Shown here: in pieces, positions 16,581 through 25,514 of the stretch
How the letters are laid out: every line of letters begins with the position of its first letter
Numbering within the stretch: the stretch's first letter is position 1
NCBI RefSeq assembly: GCF_042666875.1
Contig: NZ_JBHTCX010000012.1
Location: forward strand, 310,001 to 374,000
DNA: 64,000 nucleotides
Direction: 5' to 3'
Origin: Brachybacterium sp042666875
GTDB lineage: Bacteria; Actinomycetota; Actinomycetes; Actinomycetales; Dermabacteraceae
Translations under genes and position numbers: made by a program
Notes under the pieces: generated by a model
Database searches by the model: none
What the model saw: only the letters and a program-made list of their open reading frames with translations
What the model was told of the DNA's origin: nothing

Positions 16581-17764
16581 CCCTTCGCCTCCGCCCAGGC
16601 CTGCCATTCGGCCACGTTCTTCTCGTGCTCCGCCCAGGTCTCGGCGAACTTCGTCTCCCCGGTGTCGGTGTTGACCGTCACGAAGTACAGCCAGTCGCCC
16701 TCGGGCGGGTCGATGGTCGCATCCAGCGTCGCGCCCCCGGGGGCGGCGATCGGCCCCGGGGGGAGGCCGGTGTGGGCGTAGGTGTTGTACGGGCTGTCGG
16801 TGGCACGCTCTTCGTCGGTGGTGCCGACGCTGGCGCTCTTGCCGGTGACGTAGTGGACCGTGGAGTCGAACTGGAGCCTCATCGGTTTGCCGCCGGCATC
16901 ACCGGCGCCCTCGAGCCGATTATGGATGGTGCGCACGACCTTTCCGTAGTCCTCGGCGTTGCTGGCCTCGAGCTCCGCGAGGGAGGCGATGGTCAGCGAC
17001 TCGTGCCACTCCTCCTCCGGGATCTCGCGAGCTGTCAGCTCCTCCTCCATGCGCTCCCACATCATCGAGATGACCTCCTCGGCGGTGGCCTCCTCGGGGA
17101 TGTCGTAGCGGCCCGGCCACAGGTATCCCTCCATTGACTCCGCCGGGTTCTCGGGGATGCCGTAGGAGGTGTAGTCCTCGGCAGCCGCCTCGAAGTCCTC
17201 CACCGGGATCCCTGAGGCCTCGGACAGGAGCGGCCAGATCTGGGTCAGACGCAGCCCCTCGGGCACGATCACCCGGTGTCCGGCGAGATTCGCGGGATCC
17301 ATCAGGGCTTCCAGCGCGTCGGCGGCGGGCATCTTCTGCTGGAGCCGGTAGACGCCCGGCTCGATGCCCGAGGCGTCGGGCGTGTTGGCGAAGAGATTGA
17401 CGAACGGGCCCGTGGTCTTGATGACGTCGTGCTCGACGAGGGTCTGTGCGATGTCGGTGCCGGTGTCGCCCTCGGCGACCTCGACGACGGCTTCCCCGCT
17501 GCCGGGCCCCGGGTAATCGGCCGCCTCGGTCTCGACGCTGACGTTGGAGGTGAGCCACCGGTATCCCTGGACGCCGCCGACGCCGAGCCCGGCGACCACC
17601 AGGATCACCAGCAGCACAGGGAGCACCGAGCGCACGAACCCTCCGCGCCGCGGACTGCGCCGGCGGCCTCGATGGCTGTTGCCCTTCGCCGGCGCCGCGC
17701 CGTGATCGCCGCTGCTGGATTCCTCCTGTGTGAGCTCCTCCAGGGACAGCTCGTCGTCGCTCAT
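16577..17764 (-). CDS. mltG: Endolytic murein transglycosylase MltG
   Basis: Membrane-anchored lytic transglycosylase that cuts nascent glycan strands and is thought to set their length. The 395 residues comprise a charged cytoplasmic head (1-40), one membrane segment (about 45-65), a LysM-like region (VVEVAEGDTGTDIAQTL) and the YceG domain. The catalytic Glu lies in IASLAELEASNAEDY; downstream are HNRL, QFDSTVHYVTG and YNTYAHTGLPPGPIAAPG, all family hallmarks. It overlaps ruvX by 4 nt at its start and aroE by 4 nt at its end. The yceG-yqgF-aroE order after alaS is common in actinobacteria. Confidence 0.94.
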   Translation of the reverse strand: MSDDELSLEELTQEESSSGDHGAAPAKGNSHRGRRRSPRRGGFVRSVLPVLLVILVVAGLGVGGVQGYRWLTSNVSVETEAADYPGPGSGEAVVEVAEGDTGTDIAQTLVEHDVIKTTGPFVNLFANTPDASGIEPGVYRLQQKMPAADALEALMDPANLAGHRVIVPEGLRLTQIWPLLSEASGIPVEDFEAAAEDYTSYGIPENPAESMEGYLWPGRYDIPEEATAEEVISMMWERMEEELTAREIPEEEWHESLTIASLAELEASNAEDYGKVVRTIHNRLEGAGDAGGKPMRLQFDSTVHYVTGKSASVGTTDEERATDSPYNTYAHTGLPPGPIAAPGGATLDATIDPPEGDWLYFVTVNTDTGETKFAETWAEHEKNVAEWQAWAEAKG

Positions 17765-18327
17765 GCGGTGCCCTCCTGATCGGTGCGTTCCGCCTGCTCG
17801 GAATCGTCCTGCGCGGCAGGCACGAGCTCGCCGGCGCGTGCTGCGGTCGACCGTTCGATGTCCAGCGCCTGCTGCAGGATCATCACGGCGGCGACCTGAT
17901 CGACGACCTGCCGGTGCTTGCGTCCCTTGCGACCCGAGGTGTGCAGCGCCTGGTGCGCTGTCACCGTCGTCAGCCGCTCGTCGAGAAGGCGGATCTCGAC
18001 GTCGCCGACTCCCGTGGTGTCCTGCGGGCCCTGTGCCAGGACCGTGGCCAGTTCTGCAGCGAAGTCGCGGGCCTTGGCGGCGGCAGGTCCTTCGGTCCCG
18101 TCCAGGGAACGCGGAAGCCCGACCATGATGACACGAGCTTCCGTCTCGCGCGCCACGAGCGCCACGCGCGCGGCCGCGGACTGCCGTTCGACGGTCTCGA
18201 CCGGGGTCGCCACCAACCCGTCGCGGTCGCTGCGGGCGAGCCCGACCCGGACATCTCCGACATCAACCCCCAGACGGACTCCGCGGGGAAGCCCCGCGAC
18301 ATCCTGGACGTCGTCGGATGGCCTCAT
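17761..18327 (-). CDS. ruvX: Holliday junction resolvase-like RuvX/YqgF
   Basis: RNase H-fold nuclease, proposed to resolve Holliday junctions and to process the 5' end of pre-16S rRNA. The 188-residue protein contains LGVDVGDVRVGLARSD (first catalytic Asp), VGLPRSLDGTEGPAA and LLDERLTTVTAHQAL (second acid), and ends with a disordered acidic tail of about 40 residues not found in short homologues. It has 4-nt overlaps with alaS upstream and mltG downstream. Confidence 0.93.
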   Translation of the reverse strand: MRPSDDVQDVAGLPRGVRLGVDVGDVRVGLARSDRDGLVATPVETVERQSAAARVALVARETEARVIMVGLPRSLDGTEGPAAAKARDFAAELATVLAQGPQDTTGVGDVEIRLLDERLTTVTAHQALHTSGRKGRKHRQVVDQVAAVMILQQALDIERSTAARAGELVPAAQDDSEQAERTDQEGTA

Positions 18328-21032
18328 GCGGTCACGGCCGCCTCGATAGTGCTGCGCACCGCGGCGAGGGCATCGGGGATGCGGGCGGGCTCACCGCCGC
18401 CTCCCTGGGCGAGGTCGGGCTTGCCGCCGCCGCGTCCGCCCATCGCCTCGGCGGCGGTGGCCAGGATCTTCCCGGCGGCCAGGCCCAGATCGCGGGCTCC
18501 GGGGCTGGTGGCGACGACGAGCGCGGCGCGCTCGTTCTCGTGCCCGGCCACGGCGACCACGGCAGGCGCGTCGTCGCCCAGGCGCGAGCGCAGGTCCAGC
18601 GCGAGGGTCCGCAGATCACCGGCGGCGATCCCCTCCCCGGCGTCGTGGGCCAGCAGCCGCACCCCGGCGACGTCGACCGCTTCGCCGGCCAGGCGCCCGG
18701 CCTCGGCCTGCAGCTGCTGCCCGCGCAGTGCGGCCAGCTGCTTCTCCATGTCCTTGGTCCGCTGGGTCAGGGCGCGCACCCGGTCGGGCAGGTCGTCAGG
18801 AGATCCCACCTTCAGCAGCTCGGAGAGCTGGGAGACCAGGGCGTGCTCCTTGGCCTGGTAGCGGTAGGCGGACAGGCCCACCAAAGCGTCGACGCGACGC
18901 ACGCCGCTGCCGATGGAGGACTCCCCCATCAGCTGCACGGTGCCGATGGCGCCGGTGCTGGGGACATGGGTGCCGCCGCACAGCTCACGGGACCAGTCCC
19001 CGCCGATGGAGACGACCCGGACGATGTCGCCGTACTTCTCGCCGAACAGGGCCTGGGCACCGAGCGCGCGAGCCTCGTCGATCGGCATCTGCTGGTCGGT
19101 GACCGCGAGCTCGTCCTGCAGCAGGGTGTTCACCCTGCCCTCGATCTGCTCGAGCGCGCTGTGCGGGACGCCCTGGCCGTAGCGGAAGTCGAAGCGCATG
19201 CGGCCCGGCGAGTTCTCCGAACCGGCCTGGGTCGCGCCCTCACCGAGCTCCTCGCGCAGGGACTGGTGGACCATGTGCGTGGCGGTGTGCGCGCGGGCGA
19301 TCGCGCCGCGGCGGGCGGTGTCGATCGCGGCGACCGCCTCGGTCCCGGTGGCGACCGAGCCCTCGACGAGACGGCCGCGGTGGACGATGAGCCCGCGCAC
19401 CGGGGCCTGCACGTCGTCGACCTCGATCAGGCCGCCGCCGGCGATGGTGATCTGGCCCTGATCGGCGAGCTGGCCGCCGGCCTCGGCGTAGAACGGGGTC
19501 GAGGCGAGGACCACCTCGACATCCGCCGGGGCATCGACCGCGTTGACGAGCTCCCCGCCGACCAGCACCGACTCGACGGTGGTCGCGACGGTGGACTCCG
19601 TGTAGCCCAGGAACGGCACGCTCTCGCCGCGCTGGGTGAGCAGACGGTTGTAGATCGCCGTGTCGGTGTGCCCGGACTTCTTGGCGGCGGCGTCGGCGCG
19701 GGCGCGCTCGCGCTGCTCCTGCATGGCGCTGCGGAAGGCGGTCTCGTCGACCGTGAGGCCGACCTCGTGGGCCATCTCGACGGTGAGATCGACCGGGAAG
19801 CCGTAGGTGTCGTGGAGACGGAAGGCGTCCTCGCCGGGGACGGAGCGGCCCCCGCTGCCCTTCACATCGCTCACCAGCTGATCGAAGATCGTGGTGCCGG
19901 TCTCGAGGGTGCGGCGGAACGCCTCCTCCTCGGCGTAGACGATCTCGGAGATGCGGCCGAAGTCCGCCTCGAGCTCCGGGTAGGACTCCACCATCACCGA
20001 CTGCGAGATGGGCAGCAGCTGCGGCATGGACGGCTGTGTGTGGCCGAGCAGCCGCATCGAGCGCACGGCGCGTCGGATCAGGCGGCGCAGCACGTAGCCG
20101 CGGCCTTCGTTGCCGGGCCGGACCCCGTCGGCCACCAGCATCATCGCGCTGCGGACGTGATCGCCGACGATGCGCAGACGGACGTCGTCCTCCTCGTCGG
20201 CCCCGTAGACCCGGCCGGTGAGCTCCTGCGCCTTCTCGATGACGGGGAAGACCTGGTCGATCTCGTACATGTTCTGCTTGCCCTGCAGCAGATAGGCGAC
20301 GCGCTCGACGCCGAGCCCCGTGTCGATGGACTTCTGGTCGAGCTCACCGAGCAGCGGGTAGTCCTTGCCCGTGCCCTCGCCGCGCAGGTACTGGTCGAAC
20401 ACGAGGTTCCAGATCTCGATGTAACGGTCCTCGGCGCGCTCGTCACCCGGCCATTCGGGAACCGTGCCGGTGACGGCCTCGGGTCCGTACTCCGGGCCGC
20501 GGTCGTAGTGCCACTCGCCGCAGGGACCGGCGGGACCGGGCTGGCCGGTGTCCCAGAAGATCTCCTCGCGCGGCAGGCGCACCACGCGGCGGGGCTCGAG
20601 CCCGATCACCTCGGTGACGTGGCGGTAGGACTCCTCGTCGTGCTCCCAGACGGTGAACCACAGGCGCTCGGGATCCATACCGAGCCCGCCGGCGTCCTGG
20701 CTGGAGGTCAGGAACTCCCAGGAGAGGTCGATCGCACCCTGCTTGAAGTAGTCGCCGAAGGAGAAGTTCCCCGCCATCTGGAAGAACGTGCCGTGGCGCG
20801 TGGTGCGGCCGACGTTCTCGATGTCGTTGGTGCGGATGCACTTCTGGACGCTGACCGCGCGCGCGTACGGAGGCTTCTCGGTGCCCACGATGTACGGGAT
20901 GAAGGGAACCATGCCGGCGATCGTGAACAGGATCGAGGGGTCCGAGGAGACCAGCGAGGTGCTGGGGACGACCTCGTGCTGCTTCGAGGCGAAGAATTCG
21001 AGCCAGCGGCGATGGATCTCTGAGGTGCGCAT
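18324..21032 (-). CDS. alaS: Alanyl-tRNA synthetase
   Basis: Charges tRNA-Ala. The 902-residue class II synthetase is full length. The N-terminal catalytic core shows FFASKQHEVVPSTSLV, FTIAGMVPFIPY, TFFQMAGNFSFGDYFK and the DTGLGVERVAYLLQG motif 3. The editing domain carries HTATHMVHQ and CGGTHVPSTG zinc ligands. The C-terminal domain has a glycine-rich segment (MGGRGGGKPDLAQGGG). The ATG at 21032 begins the conserved MRTSEIHRRWLEFF; GGAAGGA lies rather far upstream. It starts the four-gene overlapping string and lies downstream of rpsD. Confidence 0.97.
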   Translation of the reverse strand: MRTSEIHRRWLEFFASKQHEVVPSTSLVSSDPSILFTIAGMVPFIPYIVGTEKPPYARAVSVQKCIRTNDIENVGRTTRHGTFFQMAGNFSFGDYFKQGAIDLSWEFLTSSQDAGGLGMDPERLWFTVWEHDEESYRHVTEVIGLEPRRVVRLPREEIFWDTGQPGPAGPCGEWHYDRGPEYGPEAVTGTVPEWPGDERAEDRYIEIWNLVFDQYLRGEGTGKDYPLLGELDQKSIDTGLGVERVAYLLQGKQNMYEIDQVFPVIEKAQELTGRVYGADEEDDVRLRIVGDHVRSAMMLVADGVRPGNEGRGYVLRRLIRRAVRSMRLLGHTQPSMPQLLPISQSVMVESYPELEADFGRISEIVYAEEEAFRRTLETGTTIFDQLVSDVKGSGGRSVPGEDAFRLHDTYGFPVDLTVEMAHEVGLTVDETAFRSAMQEQRERARADAAAKKSGHTDTAIYNRLLTQRGESVPFLGYTESTVATTVESVLVGGELVNAVDAPADVEVVLASTPFYAEAGGQLADQGQITIAGGGLIEVDDVQAPVRGLIVHRGRLVEGSVATGTEAVAAIDTARRGAIARAHTATHMVHQSLREELGEGATQAGSENSPGRMRFDFRYGQGVPHSALEQIEGRVNTLLQDELAVTDQQMPIDEARALGAQALFGEKYGDIVRVVSIGGDWSRELCGGTHVPSTGAIGTVQLMGESSIGSGVRRVDALVGLSAYRYQAKEHALVSQLSELLKVGSPDDLPDRVRALTQRTKDMEKQLAALRGQQLQAEAGRLAGEAVDVAGVRLLAHDAGEGIAAGDLRTLALDLRSRLGDDAPAVVAVAGHENERAALVVATSPGARDLGLAAGKILATAAEAMGGRGGGKPDLAQGGGGEPARIPDALAAVRSTIEAAVTA

Positions 21033-21102
21033 GTCTGGGGAGGTCCTTCCTGAGACACCTGGGGCGGGCCCGCGGCGGCGCCGGGCGGGCGGTGCGGACA
21101 CG

Positions 21103-21144
21103 AAGGCCCCGGTCAGGGTACCGGAGTACTCCTGCCGGGGCCTT
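21103..21144 (-). terminator. Terminator of rpsD
   Basis: A 10-bp perfect stem (aaggccccgg at 21103-21112 with ccggggcctt at 21135-21144) with a 22-nt loop, located 22 nt after the rpsD stop and before alaS. The arms are flanked by A and T on both sides. Confidence 0.65.
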
Positions 21145-21165
21145 TCGCGTCGCGATCAGCGCATG

Positions 21166-21792
21166 TCAGCGCGCGTAGTACTCGACGACCATCTGCACGT
21201 CGCAGGTCACGGGGACCTCGGCGCGCTTGGGCCGCGAGACCAGCTTGGCCTTGAGCTGGTCGAGCTCGACCGACAGGTACACCGGGGTGGAGGCGTAGAC
21301 GTCGGAGTTACCGCCCTCGGCGGCGATCTGGTACTGGTCCATGGCCTGAGCCTTCGGCTTGACCTGGATGGTCTGGCCGGGCTTCACGCGGAAGGAGGGC
21401 CGGTCGACCACCTTGCCGTCGACCATGATGTGGCGGTGCACGACGGCCTGACGGGCCTGGAGGATGGTGCGGGCGAAGCCGGCACGCAGCACGAGCGCGT
21501 CGAGACGCATCTCGAGCAGCTCGACCATGCTCTCGCCGGTCAGGCCCGCCTCCTTCTTGGCGTCCAGGTAGGAGCGGTGCATCTGCTTCTCGCGCAGTGC
21601 GTACTGGGCGCGCAGACGCTGCTTCTCGCGCAGACGCACGGCGTAGTCGGACTCGGTCCGACGGCGAGCACGGCCGTGCTCGCCCGGGGGGTACGGGCGC
21701 TTCTCGAAGTACTTGATCGACTTCGGGGTGAGCGGGAGCCCGAGGGCTCGGGACAGGCGCGCCTGCCGGCGCGCACGGGTGACGTTGGTCAC
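21166..21792 (-). CDS. rpsD: 30S ribosomal protein S4
   Basis: Primary 16S rRNA-binding protein of the small subunit, also a regulator in some bacteria. The 208-residue product has RARRQARLSRALGLPLT, YPPGEHG and the S4 RNA-binding domain (LEMRLDALVLRAGFARTILQARQAVVHRHI). The N-terminal zinc cysteines are absent, so it is a C-minus S4. The GTG start at 21792 follows AGAGG. Here rpsD is monocistronic, outside the alpha operon, which is common in this phylum. Confidence 0.98.
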   Translation of the reverse strand: MTNVTRARRQARLSRALGLPLTPKSIKYFEKRPYPPGEHGRARRRTESDYAVRLREKQRLRAQYALREKQMHRSYLDAKKEAGLTGESMVELLEMRLDALVLRAGFARTILQARQAVVHRHIMVDGKVVDRPSFRVKPGQTIQVKPKAQAMDQYQIAAEGGNSDVYASTPVYLSVELDQLKAKLVSRPKRAEVPVTCDVQMVVEYYAR

Positions 21793-21852
21793 GAGGTCTA
21801 CCTCTGTTCGCGTGGTTGAATCCTGATCTTGCAGCCGCGGATTCAGCGCCCC

Positions 21853-21881
21853 ACACTACCCCAGCGCACACCGCTGCTCAA
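21853..21881 (-). promoter_or_regulatory. rpsD promoter
   Basis: On the minus strand TTGAGC (-35) and TAGTGT (-10) with a 17-nt spacer, giving a leader of about 55 nt before the GTG. It is the clearest sigma-70-type promoter in the window, as expected for a ribosomal protein gene. Confidence 0.7.
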
Positions 21882-21949
21882 CGGACATCGGCCCCGATCA
21901 GCACCCGGGTCCTGTGGAGTCCCCCACAGCGCCGCGGAGGGCGCCGCCC

Positions 21950-23329
21950 TCAGCTGCCGCGCGCGTCGTCCGAGCGCAGGATCCTGCGCAGCGCTTCGAC
22001 CCGCCGGCTGGTGCGGTCCTCGTTGCCGTGGTTCGTGGGCCGGTAGTAGTCCACCCCGACGAGATCGTCCGGGGCGTACTGCTGGGCGACCACGCCGTGC
22101 GGCGCGTCGTGGGCATACCGGTAGCCGGTGCCGTGGCCCAGCTTCTCGGCCCCGGCGTAGTGCGCATCGCGCAGATGAGCCGGTACCCCGGTGCCCTTGC
22201 CGGCCCGGACGTCGGCGATCGCCGCATCCAGCGCCCGGTAGGAGGCGTTCGACTTCGGGGCGGTCGCGATATGCACCACGGCCTGGGCCAGGGGGATCCG
22301 GCCCTCGGGCATGCCGAGCATCTGGACGGCCTGCATGGCGGCGACCGCCACCTGCAGGGCGTCGGGGTCGGCCATGCCGACCTCCTCGCTCGCGGCGATG
22401 ACGACGCGGCGGGCGATGAAGCGCGGGTCCTCCCCCGATTCGATCATCACGGCGAGGTAGTGCAGTGCGGCGTCGACATCGCTGCCGCGCATGGACTTGA
22501 TGAAGGCGCTGGTGACGTCGTAGTGCTGGTCCCCGGCGCGGTCGTAGCGCAGCGCGGCGCGGTTGACCGCCTGCGACAGGGTGGCCGCGTCGATCTCCCG
22601 GGATTCCTTCATCAGGGCGGCGGCCGCGGCGGCCTCGAGCGAGGTCAGGATCTTGCGCGCATCTCCCCCGCCCAGGCGCAGCAGGGCCTCGCGGGCCTCG
22701 GACGTCAGCGTCACCGCGCCGTCCAGGCCCCGCTCGTCGTTCAGGGCGCGATCGATCAGCTCGTCGAGATCCGAGCGCTCCAGCGACTCGAGCGTGAGCA
22801 CGATCGAGCGGGACAGCAGCGGGGAGATCACCGAGAAGTAGGGGTTCTCGGTGGTCGCGGCGATGAGGGTGACCCAGCGGTTCTCGACGCTGGGCAGCAG
22901 GGCGTCCTGCTGCGATTTCGAGAAGCGGTGCACCTCGTCGATGAACAGGACCGTCTCGCGGCCGACGGTCCGCAGCCTCGAGCGCGCCTGGTCGACCACC
23001 TCGCGGATGTCCTTGACGCCGGCGAGCACTGCGGAGACCTCGACGAACTCGCGGTCCCCCGACTGCGCGACGACGTAGGCCAGGGTGGTCTTGCCCGTGC
23101 CGGGCGGGCCCCACAGGATCACGGAGCTGGGCGCGGTCCGGGCGTCGTCGGCCGCCACCAGGCGGCGCAGCGGACTGCCGGGCTCGAGGGCGTCGTGCTG
23201 GCCGACGATCTCCTCGAGGCTGCGCGGACGCATCCGCACCGCGAGCGGGGCGCGATGGTCGCGGTTGCGGTCGGACAGCGTGCGCGGGGTCGGCGCATCG
23301 CCACCGAGCGAGAACAGGTCCTCGTCCAT
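21950..23329 (-). CDS. rarA: Replication-associated recombination protein A (AAA ATPase)
   Basis: AAA clamp-loader-like ATPase (RarA/MgsA) acting at stalled replication forks. The 459 residues contain RPRSLEEIVGQ, Walker A GPPGTGKTT (about 74-82), Walker B LFIDEVHRF, sensor TTENPYFSV and, C-terminally, the MgsA tetramerisation region with GSDVDAALHYLAVMIESGEDPRFIARR and HLRDAHY. The ATG at 23329 has TAGGCT ending 6 nt upstream and no ribosome-binding site, so it is leaderless. The 157-nt gap to rpsD holds the rpsD promoter. Confidence 0.95.
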   Translation of the reverse strand: MDEDLFSLGGDAPTPRTLSDRNRDHRAPLAVRMRPRSLEEIVGQHDALEPGSPLRRLVAADDARTAPSSVILWGPPGTGKTTLAYVVAQSGDREFVEVSAVLAGVKDIREVVDQARSRLRTVGRETVLFIDEVHRFSKSQQDALLPSVENRWVTLIAATTENPYFSVISPLLSRSIVLTLESLERSDLDELIDRALNDERGLDGAVTLTSEAREALLRLGGGDARKILTSLEAAAAAALMKESREIDAATLSQAVNRAALRYDRAGDQHYDVTSAFIKSMRGSDVDAALHYLAVMIESGEDPRFIARRVVIAASEEVGMADPDALQVAVAAMQAVQMLGMPEGRIPLAQAVVHIATAPKSNASYRALDAAIADVRAGKGTGVPAHLRDAHYAGAEKLGHGTGYRYAHDAPHGVVAQQYAPDDLVGVDYYRPTNHGNEDRTSRRVEALRRILRSDDARGS

Positions 23330-23335
23330 ACCCTC

Positions 23336-23341
23336 AGCCTA
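23336..23341 (-). promoter_or_regulatory. -10 element for rarA (leaderless)
   Basis: TAGGCT on the minus strand, 6 nt, then the ATG of rarA. Confidence 0.5.
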
Positions 23342-23410
23342 GGTCGGGGACGCCGGCGCCGCAGGTCCTGCGCCCGCGGCCGTGCACCGCCGCCGGGCGG
23401 CAGGACGTGC

Positions 23411-24523
23411 TCAGGCCCATGCCTCGCCACCGAGCTCGCGGGCCAGCCGCCCCGGCCAGCCCGGGCCCTCGTAGATCATCGCCGTGTACCCCTGGACCAG
23501 GTCGGCCCCGGCCGCCAGACGGGCGCGGACGTCGGCGGCGGTGGTCACTCCCCCGCAGCTGATGATGGCGGCCTCGCCCGGCAGTTCAGCGCGCAGCAGT
23601 CGCAGCACCTCCAGGGAGCGCTCGGCGAGCACGGGCCCGGACAGGCCGCCCGCGCCGATGGTCTCCAGCCGCTCGGGCTCGGTGCGGAGCGATGCGGGCC
23701 GGGCGATGGTGGTGTTGGTCGCGATGACGCCCGAGAGGCCGACGTCGGTGGCGAGGGCAGCGACGGCCCGGAGGTCCTCGTCGTGGAGATCAGGGGAGAT
23801 CTTCACGAGCACGGGGAGCTCACGGCGCAGCCGTCGTCGTGCCCGGGAGACCTCATCGAGAACGGCCTCGAGCACGGGCCGGAGCATGTCGACGCCCTGG
23901 AGGTCACGCAGCCCCGGGGTGTTCGGGCTGGAGACGTTGATCGCGAGGTAGCTGGCGTACGGCGCGAGCAGACGGGCGGAGAAGCGGTAGTCCTCCGCCG
24001 CATCCTCGAGGGGGGTGACCTTCGACTTGCCGATGTTCACACCGATCACGGCGCGCTGGCCGCGCTCGGTACGGCGAGCGGCCGCGAGATGCCGCGCCAG
24101 TGCCTCGGCGCCGTGATTGTTGAAGCCCATCCGGTTGATGAGGGCGCGGTCCGGGATCAGCCGGAACGATCGCGGGCGGGGATTGCCGGGCTGGGGCTTG
24201 GCCGTGACCGTGCCCACCTCCACATGGCCGAAGCCGAGGTCGAGCAGCGCCAGCGGCACCTCACCGTCCTTGTCGAAGCCGGCCGCCAGCCCCAGCGGGC
24301 TGTGATGGTCGGCGCCCAGGACATGGCGGGCGGGACGGTGATCGTGCAGCGGGTCAGGGGTGGCGAAGGCCGCCCGCAGCAGTCGCCGACCGCCGGGCAG
24401 GTTCTGGGCCGCCCGCAGCGAGCTGACGGTGAGGCGGTGCGCCTGCTCGGCATCGAGCCGGCTGAGGCCGCGGCGGAACAGCGTCTCGTACGGCCCGCGT
24501 CGGGAGGTGTCGTCTGTGGTCAC
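23411..24523 (-). CDS. pyrD: Dihydroorotate dehydrogenase (quinone)
   Basis: Class 2, membrane-associated FMN enzyme oxidising dihydroorotate to orotate in pyrimidine synthesis, with electrons passed to quinone. The 370-residue protein has the N-terminal helical extension of class 2 (PYETLFRRGLSRLDAEQAHRL), GLAAGFDKDGE, NRMGFNNHG, NVSSPNTPGLRDLQ with the catalytic Ser, KISPDL, TNTTIAR, and ISCGGV for phosphate binding. The GTG at 24523 follows TACGGT plus 6 nt; no ribosome-binding site is seen. Longer frames upstream run into the neighbouring gene. Confidence 0.94.
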   Translation of the reverse strand: MTTDDTSRRGPYETLFRRGLSRLDAEQAHRLTVSSLRAAQNLPGGRRLLRAAFATPDPLHDHRPARHVLGADHHSPLGLAAGFDKDGEVPLALLDLGFGHVEVGTVTAKPQPGNPRPRSFRLIPDRALINRMGFNNHGAEALARHLAAARRTERGQRAVIGVNIGKSKVTPLEDAAEDYRFSARLLAPYASYLAINVSSPNTPGLRDLQGVDMLRPVLEAVLDEVSRARRRLRRELPVLVKISPDLHDEDLRAVAALATDVGLSGVIATNTTIARPASLRTEPERLETIGAGGLSGPVLAERSLEVLRLLRAELPGEAAIISCGGVTTAADVRARLAAGADLVQGYTAMIYEGPGWPGRLARELGGEAWA

Positions 24524-24529
24524 GGGGAT

Positions 24530-24535
24530 ACCGTA
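24530..24535 (-). promoter_or_regulatory. -10 element for pyrD (leaderless)
   Basis: TACGGT on the minus strand followed by 6 nt and the GTG of pyrD. It supports this GTG over upstream in-frame starts. Confidence 0.45.
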
Positions 24536-24585
24536 CGCGGTCGGGCGTCGTCGGGACGCGGCCGAGGGGCCGGCACCGACGCGGC

Positions 24586-25041
24586 TCACCGGGTGCGTCG
24601 GCCGCGCACCATGTAGATCAGCGCCACCGCCGGCAGCAGCAGCGGCACGAAGCCGTATCCGCGCCCATAGACCGACCACACGGTGGCGTCGGCGAACAGC
24701 TCGGGATCGAGCAGGCTCAGCGTGCCCACGGCCAGCACGCCGACCAGTTCGAGGGTGCACAGCGCCTGGGCCAGGGGTGAACGGCGGCCGCGGCGGATCA
24801 GGGCGAGGGTCACGGCGATGTAGGTCAGCGCCGCCAGCAGCGAGAAGCCATAGGCGACGGGCGCGAAGGAGAAGTCCCGCAGGATCTGGACCAGGCTGCG
24901 GGCCGTCGCGGAGAGGGCGAACAGCCCGTAGACGATGATCAGCACGGCCTCGAAGCCGCGTGAGCGCGATTGCTCCCCCGCACGCGGCGCAGCGGTGGGG
25001 CGCTTCTCCCCGTCGGTCGTGTGCCTCATGTCATCGCTCAC
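24586..25041 (-). CDS. Four-helix membrane protein, unknown function
   Basis: A 151-residue protein with a polar N-terminus (to about residue 28) and four predicted membrane segments (FEAVLIIVYGLFALSAT, YGFSLLAALTYIAVTLALI, TLELVGVLAVGTLSLL, GFVPLLLPAVALIYMV), ending in basic residues. I do not recognise the family by name. The GTG at 25041 overlaps the stop of the upstream membrane gene by 4 nt, so they form a coupled pair and may form one complex. pyrD follows 62 nt downstream. Confidence 0.75.
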   Translation of the reverse strand: MSDDMRHTTDGEKRPTAAPRAGEQSRSRGFEAVLIIVYGLFALSATARSLVQILRDFSFAPVAYGFSLLAALTYIAVTLALIRRGRRSPLAQALCTLELVGVLAVGTLSLLDPELFADATVWSVYGRGYGFVPLLLPAVALIYMVRGRRTR

Positions 25042-25421
25042 GCGAAGCCTCCCGGCCAGATCTGATGAAGGCGCATCAGCAGCACCACGGACGTCAGGGC
25101 GACCACGGCGATCGCGAGGCTGCCCCAGCGGCTGCGCTCCCACACGCCGACCCACACGCCGGCGACGGCCATGGCCAGGCCGGTCAGGAGATAGCCGTAG
25201 AGGGTGACCCGGTCGGCCGGCGCACCGCCGGCGAGGTCCTCCAGCCCCAGCACGACGGCGAGGACGACCCAGACCACCGCGACCAGCGCACATGCACCGA
25301 GCAGGACCAGATCGGCCCGCAGATCGCGCACCGCGTAGTAGATGCCCAGCAGCGCGGTCACCACACAGACCACCGACACCAGGATGCTCAGCGCCAGCAT
25401 CGACCGTCCCGTCCTCGTCAT
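25038..25421 (-). CDS. Four-helix membrane protein, unknown function
   Basis: A 127-residue integral membrane protein with four hydrophobic segments (LALSILVSVVCVVTALLGIYY, VLLGACALVAVVWVVLAVVL, YGYLLTGLAMAVAGVWVGV, AIAVVALTSVVLLM) and short loops. No catalytic motif. It is coupled to the next gene by a GTGA overlap. It is divergent from pepA across 93 nt. Confidence 0.72.
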   Translation of the reverse strand: MTRTGRSMLALSILVSVVCVVTALLGIYYAVRDLRADLVLLGACALVAVVWVVLAVVLGLEDLAGGAPADRVTLYGYLLTGLAMAVAGVWVGVWERSRWGSLAIAVVALTSVVLLMRLHQIWPGGFA

Positions 25422-25502
25422 GTCCGGGCCGTGGAGATGCCACGGCCTGCCGGCTCTGCGTCAGCGGGCCGCACGGGGCGACCGGCAGGTCCGCGCCAGC
25501 TC

Positions 25503-25508
25503 TACGAT
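25503..25508 (+). promoter_or_regulatory. -10 element for pepA (leaderless)
   Basis: TACGAT ends exactly 6 nt before the ATG of pepA at 25515. Confidence 0.5.
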
Positions 25509-25514
25509 GGAACC

